Shown: in pieces, positions 23,764 to 32,057 of the stretch | How the letters are laid out: every line of letters starts with the position of its first letter | How positions within the stretch are numbered: position 1 is the stretch's first letter | Notes under the pieces: model-generated | The model's input: only the letters and a program-made list of their open reading frames with translations | Told to the model about the DNA's origin: nothing | The model's database searches: none | From: Nocardioides sp. WS12 | GTDB taxonomy: Bacteria; Actinomycetota; Actinomycetes; Propionibacteriales; Nocardioidaceae | Direction of reading: 5' to 3' | DNA length: 64,000 nt | Assembly: GCF_014108865.1 (NCBI RefSeq) | Contig: NZ_CP053928.1 | Location: forward strand, 4,836,001 to 4,900,000 | Program-made: the position numbers and the translations under genes

Positions 23764-24543
23764 TCACCGACCGAAGGTCGGCTTCTCCTTGGCCAGGAAT
23801 GCCCGCACGCCCTCGTTGAAGTCAGGGCCGGTGTAGACCTCGCGCAGCAGGGCCTCTTCGCCCTCGGGCGACGCCTCGAGGGCCTCGGCGTAGGTGCGGA
23901 GCTGCTGCTTGGTGACCTCGAGCGTCACCCGCGAGGCCTGCGAGATGCCCTCGGCGAGGGCCGTGATCTCCAGATCGAGGGCGGAAGCGTCGGGAACCGA
24001 CGCGACCAGTGCTCCGGCGGAGTAGGCACGATCGGCGGAGATCAGGCGGGAGGCGAGCAGCATCTCCCGGGTGAGGGGTTCGCCGAAGATCGCCTGGCAG
24101 CGGTAGAGGACCGTGCCGGACAGCGCGTTGCCGAGCGTCCGCGCGATCGGGTAGCCGAACTTCGACGCGGCCGTCGCGACCCGCAGGTCGCAGTGCGTGG
24201 CCACGGCGAGCCCGCCACCAACACACACGCCGTCGATGGCGGCGATGGTGACCTGGGGCAGCGACCAGAGCCGGTCGAACATCTCGCGGATCCAGTTCTC
24301 GTAGTCGACCGCGTCGGCTTCGAGGAAGTCGCTGATCTCGTTGCCGGCCGCGAACGCCTTGCCGCCGGCACCGCGCAGCACCACGACTCCGACGGACCCG
24401 TCGGTGGCCGTCTGCTCCCAGAGGTCCCGCATCTGCGTGTACATCGCGGTCGTGAAGGCATTGCGACGCTCGGGCCGGTTGAAGGTCACCTCGAGCACGC
24501 CGGGGCCGAGGCGGTCCCGTTCGATCAGCAGGTCGTCAGTCAC
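23764..24543 (-). CDS. enoyl-CoA hydratase/isomerase family protein
   Basis: A 259-residue crotonase. The GTG at 24543 begins VTDDLLIERDRLGPGVLEV; the gene overlaps the upstream VanZ-like gene by 8 bp. Hallmarks are FNRPERRNAF, the oxyanion-hole segment KAFAAGNEISDF and IAAIDGVCVGGGLAVATHCD. It lacks clear catalytic glutamates of classical hydratases, so it could be an isomerase or another crotonase. By position it closes the catabolic island and is the third gene of a membrane-protein operon (rhomboid, VanZ, crotonase). It may therefore be a housekeeping gene rather than part of the pathway. GC content is high, like the genes to its right. Confidence 0.87.
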   Translation of the reverse strand: MTDDLLIERDRLGPGVLEVTFNRPERRNAFTTAMYTQMRDLWEQTATDGSVGVVVLRGAGGKAFAAGNEISDFLEADAVDYENWIREMFDRLWSLPQVTIAAIDGVCVGGGLAVATHCDLRVATAASKFGYPIARTLGNALSGTVLYRCQAIFGEPLTREMLLASRLISADRAYSAGALVASVPDASALDLEITALAEGISQASRVTLEVTKQQLRTYAEALEASPEGEEALLREVYTGPDFNEGVRAFLAKEKPTFGR

Positions 24544-24919
24544 GGCCCGAGGGTACGGCGCGCAGCAGTGCGTCCCGTACCGGCGTCCGGCTGGTGAGGA
24601 AGCCCAGCCCCACGCCGATCGTGTTCGCCACGGCGTCACGCCAGTCCATCGTCCGGTCCGCGGTGAGCGTGCCCTGGCCGATCTCCATCGCGACGCCGTA
24701 CAAGACCGCGAACCCGGCTACCCACAGCAGCGGTCGACCGGGCCGGAAGAGCTGGACGCCCGCCGCCGCCACGAAGAAGTACGTCGCCAGGTGCATCCAC
24801 TTGTCACTGGCAGGAACGTCCGGGCCGGATCGGGGCGCGCCGAGCGAGGCGTAGGCGACGGCACAGAGCAGGGCGATCCACAGTCCCAGCCAGAGCCACG
24901 GCAGGCGGAACGCCTTCAC
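24536..24919 (-). CDS. VanZ-like family membrane protein
   Basis: A 127-residue integral membrane protein from a GTG at 24919 that overlaps the rhomboid stop (GTGA). About four hydrophobic helices are visible: WLWLGLWIALLCAVAYA, a helix after the ASDKWMHLATYFFVA motif, LLWVAGFAVLYGVAMEIGQG and DAVANTIGVGLGFL. The D-K-x-x-H and E-x-x-Q motifs are the VanZ family signature. The family is named from teicoplanin resistance but is widespread, with no proven biochemical role in most bacteria. It is the middle gene of the rhomboid/VanZ/crotonase operon. No resistance function is implied here. Confidence 0.85.
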   Translation of the reverse strand: MKAFRLPWLWLGLWIALLCAVAYASLGAPRSGPDVPASDKWMHLATYFFVAAAGVQLFRPGRPLLWVAGFAVLYGVAMEIGQGTLTADRTMDWRDAVANTIGVGLGFLTSRTPVRDALLRAVPSGRD

Positions 24920-25503
24920 CGGCGCCGGCCGACAGGGCCGCGCTCGCTGACCACGAGGGCGGCCAACACTCCGGCGATCGCGCCGAACAGATGGCCCTGC
25001 CAGGAGACTCCGGGCTGTCCGGGCAGCACGCCCCACAACACCCCGCCGTACACGAGGAGGACGCCGACACCGATGGCGATCTCGACGGGTTTGCGGTCGA
25101 CGACGCCCTGCGCGACGAGGTACGTGAGCCAGCCGAAGATCAGGCCCGAGGCACCGATGTGAACCGAGTGGTCACCGGCCACCAGCCAGACGGCGAGCCC
25201 GCCGGCCAGCCAGATCACGGCCGTCGCGGCGAGTCCGCGCGCGATGCCGGTGGCGAGGGTGAGGAAGCCGAGCACCAGGGCGGGCACCGTGTTGGCGACC
25301 AGGTGTCCCCAGCCGCCGTGCAGCAAGGGCGCCGCCAGGATGCCGAGCAGGCCCTCGTCGGACCGCGGCCGGATCCCCCAGCCGTCGAGGCGGTGCGAGG
25401 CGGCCACGTCGATGCCCTCGATGACCCACAACAGGGCGACGAACCCGATCGCTCCGGCCGCTGCCAGCTGCCAGGCGGGCCGTTCGGTGCCTTGGATGCT
25501 CAT
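24916..25503 (-). CDS. rhomboid family intramembrane serine protease
   Basis: A 195-residue membrane protein beginning MSIQGTERPAWQ at 25503. It carries the rhomboid signatures: HLVANTVPALVLG in an early helix, the catalytic serine in GASGLIFGWL and the catalytic histidine in GHLFGAIAGVLAAL. About six transmembrane helices are seen, the standard bacterial core. Family role: cleavage of membrane proteins within or near the bilayer; substrates are unknown. It heads an operon with the VanZ-like and crotonase genes and diverges, across 97 bp, from the giant CHAT protease gene. That places two different membrane-associated protease types back to back, but there is no further evidence that they cooperate. 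Confidence 0.9.
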   Translation of the reverse strand: MSIQGTERPAWQLAAAGAIGFVALLWVIEGIDVAASHRLDGWGIRPRSDEGLLGILAAPLLHGGWGHLVANTVPALVLGFLTLATGIARGLAATAVIWLAGGLAVWLVAGDHSVHIGASGLIFGWLTYLVAQGVVDRKPVEIAIGVGVLLVYGGVLWGVLPGQPGVSWQGHLFGAIAGVLAALVVSERGPVGRRR

Positions 25504-25600
25504 GCGCCCAGTGTTCCGTACGGCTGAGCACACCCTGCGGAACCGCCCACGACGCTCTCCTGCAGATGCCATGCTTCGGCACGTCAGAAAGGACATGGGG

Positions 25601-28600
25601 ATGGCGTGGGGAGAACCAGCTCGGCAGGTCATTGCGCGGGTGGACGAGGCAAGTCCGAGGACGAGCGAGCGGCGGCGGTTGCTGGACGCACTCTGGGACC
25701 AGGACCCTGGGGCCTGGACGCGGATCGTTGTAGGGCTCCCTGCCGACGCCGATGAACTGCTCGGACCGGCGCAACCCGACTACGCCCGGGACCAACTGGA
25801 CCACGTGATCCGGGCAGCCGAGGTGGTCGCCGACCGCTACGACCTTCCGCACGTGACGCCGGGTTGCGTCGCGGTGGCACTCGCAGCCACCTCCGGCAGC
25901 AGGGTCCCGGAGTCGGACAAGGCTGTGTGGACTGCGACGGTGGCCGACGCCTACGGCTTCGGCGACCTCGGCTCGTTCGACGCGTTGGCCGAGGCCATCG
26001 GGATCCGGCTCGAGGATCTGATCGACGACTACGAGTCGACCGAGGAGGCGGGCGGCGCGGGCCTGTACCCGCTGGGCAGGCGTATCGACAGGACGTTCGC
26101 GTTCGTCTCGGTGGCCACCCGCCTGTACGCGTCGACGGTGCTTTTCTCCGCCAGCGTCGGGGAAGGCCCGTGGTGGCTCGCCCTGGTCGCCTTCGCGACC
26201 CTGTTCAGCACACAGGTCCAAGACCTGAACGAGGTCAAATTCACCGGTGCGACGCGGCCGTTCGTGGCGCCGAGCAGATTCCCGTGGCTGCTGCTCGTTG
26301 CCGGTGCCTGCGTCGGCGGCAGCGAGGCCCGCTTCGGCGTGCTGGTGGCCGTGGTCTGGCTGGTTGTCCGGGTTTGCGCGCACGGCGGTGAACTGACCTG
26401 TGCGATGTTCTCGGCGATGGACGGGCCCGAGCTGTCCAAGCCACCGATGGTGATCCGCAAGGCCATCCGTCCCTTCGCGGCCTACCCGGTACTTGTTCGC
26501 ACCCGCGAGACCGTGCTCAGCGTGGCCGCCGGCGCGGCGGCGGCTGCGGCCGCGTCCTTCGGTTCATCCTGGGTCCTGTCGACGGCACTGGTCGCTGCTG
26601 TGGTCGGAGTCTGCGTGACCCAACAATGGGGGTTGCGCTCGGGCTGGACGACCGGATGGCTGACGGCCCCCGCCCTCGTCGGGATGGCGTGGTCGTCAGG
26701 CGAGTGGAGCGCTGCTGGTTTGGGGCTGTTGACCGGGCTGGCCGGCGCCGCATTCATGCGCCGGCAGCGGGTCCCGAAGCCCATGACGCCGCTGACCGGC
26801 CTCATACGCGACCGACGCCACCGCGCGGCCCTCCGGGCGATCGGAACCGGCCACCCCACCGGGGCTCTGCCTCCCGCCGCCCCACGACCGACCGACGATT
26901 CCTCATTGGCCGTGGCGGCTCTGGCCCACCTGGAGCTGGGCGAGCTCGGACGTGCCCGCGAACTCGCGGCAGGGATCACCAGCCCGAGCCTCCGCTCCTT
27001 CACGTCGTACGTCGACCTTCGGGTCGCCAACGACCTCGGGGCCGAATTGCCGCCGGTCGGGACAGCGATCGCGCCGCGCAACGGGCCCCTGGCCTGGGCC
27101 TACCACCTGGAAGTGCTGCGTGCAGCAGGGCGCCAGGACCCGCACGACGCAGCGATGCAGATGGCCCAAGCGTTGCCCCGATGGATCGGCCGCGCCAACT
27201 TCTATGCCACGTGCGAGCACGCGATGCTGCTCGCGGGGATGGTGGCGCCGAGCAACCGGACGGCCGGACAGCTGATGGGGGTTCTGCCCTTCATCCTCGC
27301 CGAGTTCGTGGCTCGTCGCGATCTGGCAGATCGCGACGCCCTCAACGACCGGTCCGTCCATGCCGAACGCCGGGCCTGGCAGATCGGCACGCGAGCGCAG
27401 GCCCGGGTCCTGATCGCTGGCGGGTTCGACGAGGATCTGGTTGACCGGCCCAACCTGACGATCCTCGGGAGCCGCGGCGAGACCCTTCCTGGGCTGCTGC
27501 ACTTCGGCTCCGCGGCGGACATCGTGGACTACTCGGCGTGGGCGGCCGAGGTGTCCGAGCAGGTGACGGGGCAGGTGTCGGACGCGACAGTGCAGCACCA
27601 ACTCCAGGCCCTTGCCACCTTGAACGTGACCCGCCACCGGCTGGAGTCGGTCGAAGATCGGCGGGTGTGGTGGCAGAAGTTCGAGGACGCCATGGCGCGC
27701 GCCCTCGAAGGCGCCGTACGACGCCAAGACTGGCACCTGCTCGCCGAACTGCTGGAGGCAGCGCGGTTGCAGTTGAGCGCCCCTGCAGAAGACGCGGCCA
27801 CCACCGCGGCGGACCTGCGGTGCGTTCGAGTCCGCGGTCGGTCGGCTCTCGCGGGGGCGTTCTATCCGTTGGGTGACCGGCCGCCGGAGGTGGATCTGGA
27901 GGACGCGATTGCCCGGGCGGTCGGTGCAGGCGGTCTGTGGTGGTCGACGTGGGTGTCGGCGGGCCAGTTGTACTGGGCGCTGGTGTCGGCGGAGGGTTCG
28001 GCGCCGGTGACCGGTGGGCGGCTCGACTGGACAGCCGAGGAGGAGCTCTCTGAACTGGCGGCCGCGCTACCGATTCCCCGACCGGGAGAGTCGAGCCTCG
28101 ATGTCCTGCTGCGCGCGGTCGACGGGCCGCTCGGTACGGCTCCGTCTGAGGCTGAAGCTCGGCTTGCGACTCGCCTCGGCGCTTTGTTGCCGTTGGGCCT
28201 GCGACAGGCGCTGGACCGCGACGCCGGAAGGGCCCGGCTCGGCATCGCCCCGGCGCCCGAACTGGCCCGGGTCCCGTGGCCATGGGTGTCAGTCGGCCGG
28301 CGGCGACTCGTGGAAGCGGCGGACACCGTCATCGTTCCCCCGGTGTCTCTAATCCCGGCTGCGCCGGCTCCAGAAGTGCCCGCAACGCTGGTCGGTGCTG
28401 TTCTGGATCCGAGTGGCGACCTTCCAGGCGCGGCTTCGCTGGCCCAGTGGCTACCGGACACCGTGCGGATCTTGGGAGCCCCGATGGAGCGGCCCCTGGC
28501 CGAGTTGTCGGCGCTGTTGGCGGACCTCCCCCACGACGGCACCCTCGTACTCGCCTGCCACACACAGACCGGTGTCGACGGTTCGGTCGGTCTGCTCCTC

Positions 28601-29536
28601 GGGGCCGGGGACGCCGCAGCGACGGTCGGTTTCGCCGAACTGAGCAGCGGCGACTTGCGCCTGCCTCGCCAAGTGGTGGCGATGGCGTGCGAGTCGTCTG
28701 CACTCCACGAGGCTCGACAGGGGGAGTGGACGGTACTCGGTGTCGGCCTGTTGCGAGCGGGCGCGGACACAGCAGTGGTGACCGCGTACCCAATCCTGGA
28801 GCGTCCCGATCTCGACCAGGCGCTGCTGGGCGACATCCGCGAAGGCATCAGCCTCACCGCCGCGCTGGGTTCGCTTCAGCTGGACCTGCTCGTCCGATGG
28901 CGTTCAGGCGACGCCCTGTCAGCGCCGATCTACTGGGCGGGGCTCCAACTGTTCGGAGCGATCGGCGTCGCGCCCCATCGCCGGGTGGCGCCGAACACGT
29001 GGGTCCATGAGGCGCTCGTTGAGGGCATCGACCACGCCGCGCGCTGGCACTCGCCCAACGGCCTCGTCACCGTCGACTCGGTGGTCCGCTATCTGAGGAC
29101 CTACGGCTACGAGGAACGCCTGCGCCCGTCGGCTCGCCTGCGGATGTGGGCCTGGCGTCGCCGCGACAACTTCTGGCCGAGGGAATCGACGTCCGACTCA
29201 GTCCGCATGGACGAGTCGCTCGTGGAGGCACTCCGCGCGAGTCGGCAGATCGCCTCCGAGCTCGGCACGCCGGTCTATGACATCGAGGCACTCTTCGTAG
29301 CGGCGCTCCGGTCCGACACTCCGGTCGCGCGACGCTTCTGCCGGATCGCCGGCTGGGACCCGTTCAGCCCAAGTCTGGCCGAGTTGTTGATCGATCCGCG
29401 TGACGACGTGTGGCACCACACCGGCGCGGTCGAGGCACGCACTCTCCACAACGACGACCACGCCAGGATCTACGAACTCCTCGAGGTGGAGCGTCCAACG
29501 GGGAAGGACCGCTGGCACCACCGCGAGCGGCTATGA
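25601..29536 (+). CDS. membrane-anchored CHAT-domain (caspase-like) protease, multi-domain
   Basis: A 1311-residue protein; the ATG at 25601 is chosen because AAAGGA lies 7 nt upstream. Residues ~60-140 and ~1200-1265 each look like a Clp N-terminal-type helical repeat (weak). Four hydrophobic segments lie at about 168-206, 228-258, 303-340 and 355-385. A helical region follows to ~760. The CHAT domain spans ~770-1125, with the dyad His987 in LVLACHTQ and Cys1030 in VVAMACESSA, and the typical closing PIYWAGLQLFG. CHAT proteases cleave specific partner proteins in conflict, death or signalling systems. The gene converges, with a 6-bp overlap, on a sigma-like/partner operon, suggesting a regulated-proteolysis module (inference). 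Target unknown. Confidence 0.88.
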   Translation: MAWGEPARQVIARVDEASPRTSERRRLLDALWDQDPGAWTRIVVGLPADADELLGPAQPDYARDQLDHVIRAAEVVADRYDLPHVTPGCVAVALAATSGSRVPESDKAVWTATVADAYGFGDLGSFDALAEAIGIRLEDLIDDYESTEEAGGAGLYPLGRRIDRTFAFVSVATRLYASTVLFSASVGEGPWWLALVAFATLFSTQVQDLNEVKFTGATRPFVAPSRFPWLLLVAGACVGGSEARFGVLVAVVWLVVRVCAHGGELTCAMFSAMDGPELSKPPMVIRKAIRPFAAYPVLVRTRETVLSVAAGAAAAAAASFGSSWVLSTALVAAVVGVCVTQQWGLRSGWTTGWLTAPALVGMAWSSGEWSAAGLGLLTGLAGAAFMRRQRVPKPMTPLTGLIRDRRHRAALRAIGTGHPTGALPPAAPRPTDDSSLAVAALAHLELGELGRARELAAGITSPSLRSFTSYVDLRVANDLGAELPPVGTAIAPRNGPLAWAYHLEVLRAAGRQDPHDAAMQMAQALPRWIGRANFYATCEHAMLLAGMVAPSNRTAGQLMGVLPFILAEFVARRDLADRDALNDRSVHAERRAWQIGTRAQARVLIAGGFDEDLVDRPNLTILGSRGETLPGLLHFGSAADIVDYSAWAAEVSEQVTGQVSDATVQHQLQALATLNVTRHRLESVEDRRVWWQKFEDAMARALEGAVRRQDWHLLAELLEAARLQLSAPAEDAATTAADLRCVRVRGRSALAGAFYPLGDRPPEVDLEDAIARAVGAGGLWWSTWVSAGQLYWALVSAEGSAPVTGGRLDWTAEEELSELAAALPIPRPGESSLDVLLRAVDGPLGTAPSEAEARLATRLGALLPLGLRQALDRDAGRARLGIAPAPELARVPWPWVSVGRRRLVEAADTVIVPPVSLIPAAPAPEVPATLVGAVLDPSGDLPGAASLAQWLPDTVRILGAPMERPLAELSALLADLPHDGTLVLACHTQTGVDGSVGLLLGAGDAAATVGFAELSSGDLRLPRQVVAMACESSALHEARQGEWTVLGVGLLRAGADTAVVTAYPILERPDLDQALLGDIREGISLTAALGSLQLDLLVRWRSGDALSAPIYWAGLQLFGAIGVAPHRRVAPNTWVHEALVEGIDHAARWHSPNGLVTVDSVVRYLRTYGYEERLRPSARLRMWAWRRRDNFWPRESTSDSVRMDESLVEALRASRQIASELGTPVYDIEALFVAALRSDTPVARRFCRIAGWDPFSPSLAELLIDPRDDVWHHTGAVEARTLHNDDHARIYELLEVERPTGKDRWHHRERL

Positions 29537-30184
29537 CCCCTCGTCGGTCCACTCTGTGGCAAGGTCACGCAGCTCCGCGATGAGCGCGTCCAGCGAGACC
29601 TCTGTCGCCGCTTCGTTCCCACCGCGCAGACCACCGACGATCCACAGCGCCTGCGGCGGGAAGGTGGGCAGGATCTTGTCGAGCATCGCTGCATCGCGAC
29701 GCTCGACGGCATGTTGGGCCGAGCGAATCGCGTCGAGCGCCTTGGCCTGGGAGAGCGCCCCCATTTCGGCAGGGCGAAGGCTGGTCAGGGCAGCAAGCAG
29801 ACGCTCAACCACCGGGTGCAGGGGGGCCGGCGCGGGGGCCGCATCAGGGGCGAGCGACAGCAGCGACCGACCGTAAGGATCGTCTTCCCACGCTGTCCGG
29901 ACCGCGTCGCTGGGCGGAGTCTCGGCCCACTGCCGGGTGAGCAGCCGGGACAGGCGTTGATCCGCGAGGATCGTCATTGCCTCGTCTCGCGTGCGCGGCC
30001 CCAGACGCGACACCCGACTCACAAGCGCGTACGACGACGCAGACAGCCCTGCGAGGAAACCCGCCGGTTCGGCGCGACCGGACAAGCCAGCCACGTCGGC
30101 GGAAGACACATCTACGCCGTTGACCAACAAGGCCCAGTCGGCGAGGGCCCCTTCGTCGTACGGATCGTGGTCGACACCATTCAT
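29531..30184 (-). CDS. hypothetical protein, partner of the sigma-like protein
   Basis: A 217-residue, mostly helical, acidic soluble protein that I do not recognise. It starts MNGVDHDPYDEGALADWALL at an ATG overlapping the sigma-like stop (ATGA), so the two are co-translated. A proline/alanine-rich stretch (APDAAPAPAPLHP) near the middle could be an exposed linker between an N-terminal and a C-terminal helical half. It has no signal peptide, no membrane segment and no metal motif. Position suggests an anti-sigma, adaptor or protease-substrate role for the neighbouring sigma-like protein and CHAT protease. That is inference by analogy with type III-E CRISPR, where a CHAT protease cleaves a protein that holds a sigma factor. 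Its 3' end overlaps the protease gene's 3' end by 6 bp. Confidence 0.7.
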   Translation of the reverse strand: MNGVDHDPYDEGALADWALLVNGVDVSSADVAGLSGRAEPAGFLAGLSASSYALVSRVSRLGPRTRDEAMTILADQRLSRLLTRQWAETPPSDAVRTAWEDDPYGRSLLSLAPDAAPAPAPLHPVVERLLAALTSLRPAEMGALSQAKALDAIRSAQHAVERRDAAMLDKILPTFPPQALWIVGGLRGGNEAATEVSLDALIAELRDLATEWTDEGS

Positions 30185-31053
30185 GCTGCTCCTCCCTCCC
30201 GCCATCCGGGTTCGAACTCGAGGTCCTCGTCGAGCGCGATTCCCCACAGCAGGAGCAGACGCAGTGCCGCGTTGTCGTCGTCGTGCAACTCGTGGGCGAA
30301 CACGTCCCGCAGCTGTGCCACCACGTCCTCGACGTGGCGCCCCACGCGCTTCCGCGTCGTGTTGTCATCGGTGCCGTGGACGGCGCGTGCGGCGTCAGCA
30401 ACGGAGCCATGGCCCCGACCTGCCCGGACGGAGTTCATCCACGCTTCGAACTCGGGGCGCACTGTGGACGGGAACTCGTCGAGCACGATGTGCACGAGGG
30501 CAAAGGCCTCGCGCAGATCGGCAGCAGTCACCGTCAGCGCTGCCCCGTCCACGGTGGGCAGCGCTGACCTTGCGCCGCGCTCGACATCGATCTGCGAACC
30601 GGCAATCCGGCGGCGCTCCTTCGCATCCTCCTTGAGACCCACGCGCAGCACGTCCTGGGCAGCGAACCGGACCTGCGCCCCCACCAACTGTGCAAGAGGC
30701 TCGAGGCGCCCTTGGCCGTCGCGCGGGTCAAATGCCGGGTCGGTTCTGATCTTGCCGATGACCTTCACTGTGACGTCCTGGCAGTACTCGTCCGTGTCTC
30801 GTCCTGCGGCCGAGGCTCGCCACCGGTGGCGGAGGAGGGGGCCGCGGATCAGCTCGAGGAAGGCGGACGCAGGCGCGTCGCACCCCAAACGAAAGCAGGC
30901 CACGAGCGACTTGCCGCACCGGACACACTCCCTGCCGGCGTGGTCGAGGACGGCGTCCGGATCAAGCTCACCGTAGTGCGGCAGCGACATCGGGTACGAC
31001 GGGCAGCGGTCCACGTCTCCCCCCGTGGCGCACGCCCACTGCTCCAGGCTCAT
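30181..31053 (-). CDS. sigma-factor-like regulatory protein with N-terminal cysteine cluster
   Basis: A 290-residue protein. The ATG at 31053 is preferred over a TTG three codons upstream because TAGGTT lies exactly 7 nt before it (leaderless). Residues ~43-58 hold C-x2-C-x6-C-x4-C, a possible zinc ribbon. Residues ~61-132 resemble sigma region 2, with RDTDEYCQDVTVKVIGKI matching the conserved D-x-E-D-x-x-Q-D-v-f-x-k pattern. Residues ~197-253 (SVADAARAVHGTDDNTTRKR onward) look like region 4. The region between is charged and helical. If it is a true sigma factor it would redirect RNA polymerase; the N-terminal cysteines are unusual and may sense redox or metal. The downstream partner gene overlaps it by four bases. 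The family assignment rests on motif reading only. Confidence 0.6.
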   Translation of the reverse strand: MSLEQWACATGGDVDRCPSYPMSLPHYGELDPDAVLDHAGRECVRCGKSLVACFRLGCDAPASAFLELIRGPLLRHRWRASAAGRDTDEYCQDVTVKVIGKIRTDPAFDPRDGQGRLEPLAQLVGAQVRFAAQDVLRVGLKEDAKERRRIAGSQIDVERGARSALPTVDGAALTVTAADLREAFALVHIVLDEFPSTVRPEFEAWMNSVRAGRGHGSVADAARAVHGTDDNTTRKRVGRHVEDVVAQLRDVFAHELHDDDNAALRLLLLWGIALDEDLEFEPGWREGGAA

Positions 31054-31060
31054 GGCGAGC

Positions 31061-31066
31061 AACCTA
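31061..31066 (-). promoter_or_regulatory. leaderless -10 element of the sigma-like gene
   Basis: Minus-strand TAGGTT is separated by exactly 7 nt from the ATG at 31053. The same TANNNT-N7-start arrangement recurs at many genes in this window, so the transcript probably begins at the start codon. No clear -35 element is visible. Confidence 0.55.
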
Positions 31067-31097
31067 GAGCATGAGCGTGCACCACACAGCGGAAACG

Positions 31098-31934
31098 TCA
31101 GAGCGTCGAGACGACGTACTTCATCTGACCGGGGACGTGGCGGTAGGTGAACGTGTTGTACTTGCCGAAGCCTCCGCCGTTGTGGTTGGCGTTCATCTCG
31201 ATCACTGTGACGTCGAACTTTCCGTTCCCCACGTGGACGACATTCGTGGCATACGCGACGTGTCCGTACTTGCTCCCCGAGCTGGGCTCGAAGGTGACCA
31301 GTGCCCGCACGTGCGGCACGCTCGAGACGTACCAGCCGAAAGTGGCCGTCGTGTTGTCCCAGTAGCCGGCATCACCTGCAGTGCGGGGGTAGTAGCCGGC
31401 ACGTGCCTTCCACTGCGCCAGCGCCCCGTAGGTGCACCAGCCCTTCGCGCCCAGGTTCGACGAAACCGTCTGCCCCTTGGGCGGCCAGGTGCAACGCACT
31501 GCACGGTTGCCCGACGCTTCGGCACAACGGGTGTTGAGGATGCGCGAACCAGTGACGGTCGCGTTGGGAGTGGAATTGTTCGACCACCAGGTGTTGGTCG
31601 TGCCGCTCTTGAGACCGCATCCGATGTCGAGGCGAATGCTTGTCGAGGAGCTGGCAGTCGTGATCGACGCCGTGAAGTACGCCGCGTGCGCTACGCCAGC
31701 GAAGCGGTTGAAGCTCGCCCACTTCGAGCCGCCGTTGCTGGACTGGACCCAGACGCCGGTCACTGCGTGTCCGCCCTTACAGACCACGGTTCCCTTGACC
31801 GTTCGCGTGGTGGCGGCCTGCGCCGGAGCGTCAGCCAGGCCGGCCAGGCCGACCGTTGCGAGCACGCCGGTCAGGACGCCGCGGGCTACCAGGCCGGTGA
31901 GGCCGAGGCGGGCCTTTCGAGAGTTGGTGTTCAT
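31098..31934 (-). CDS. secreted CHAP-domain protein (probable peptidoglycan amidase/endopeptidase)
   Basis: A 278-residue exported protein. Residues ~1-41 form a Sec signal peptide with positive start (MNTNSRKARLG), a hydrophobic core and an AQAA cleavage region. Residues ~42-150 are a beta-rich Cys-containing domain. The C-terminal third is a CHAP domain with catalytic Cys in GWCTYGALAQW, His in YGHVAYATNVV and the polar third residue in VIEMNANHNGG. CHAP enzymes cut cell-wall peptides and act outside the membrane. A ribosome-binding site GAGGAG precedes the ATG. A strong 15-bp hairpin lies just upstream of it, suggesting translational or attenuation control. It follows the sigma-like gene with 31 bp between, on the same strand, so it lies upstream of the sigma-like gene's promoter. 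Confidence 0.85.
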   Translation of the reverse strand: MNTNSRKARLGLTGLVARGVLTGVLATVGLAGLADAPAQAATTRTVKGTVVCKGGHAVTGVWVQSSNGGSKWASFNRFAGVAHAAYFTASITTASSSTSIRLDIGCGLKSGTTNTWWSNNSTPNATVTGSRILNTRCAEASGNRAVRCTWPPKGQTVSSNLGAKGWCTYGALAQWKARAGYYPRTAGDAGYWDNTTATFGWYVSSVPHVRALVTFEPSSGSKYGHVAYATNVVHVGNGKFDVTVIEMNANHNGGGFGKYNTFTYRHVPGQMKYVVSTL

Positions 31935-31954
31935 CAGGTTCTCCTCGTGAGGTG

Positions 31955-31984
31955 GGTCAGGAGGGCCGATCGGCCCTCTTGACC
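31955..31984 (-). promoter_or_regulatory. stable hairpin in the 5' leader of the CHAP gene
   Basis: The core is an 18-base perfect palindrome, GAGGGCCGATCGGCCCTC (31961-31978). Pairing extends outwards through 31955-31960 with 31979-31984, including one G:T pair. It lies about 20 nt upstream of the CHAP start, next to the GAGGAG ribosome-binding site. It could terminate read-through from upstream genes or control translation. It does not match the ydaO/c-di-AMP riboswitch that often precedes cell-wall hydrolases. Confidence 0.5.
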
Positions 31985-32057
31985 TGCACCCCGTCGAGAA
32001 GTCGGAGTTTGTGACACAACTCGTTCATGATTCTTTTCAGGAGATCTAGGAGGTTGC

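Noticed and set aside
24536..25036. Longer start for the VanZ-like gene
   Set aside because: The upstream part overlaps the rhomboid gene by 120 bases; the GTG at 24919 gives a 4-base overlap and a proper first helix.
29067..30247. Lateral transfer boundary at the CHAT gene judged by GC content
   Set aside because: GC is as high as in neighbouring genes by eye and no integrase, tRNA or flanking repeat was seen, so acquisition cannot be supported beyond the absence of repeats.
31935..32057. Possible c-di-AMP (ydaO) riboswitch before the CHAP-domain gene
   Set aside because: The leader is too short and lacks the multi-helix ydaO pattern; only a simple long hairpin is present.
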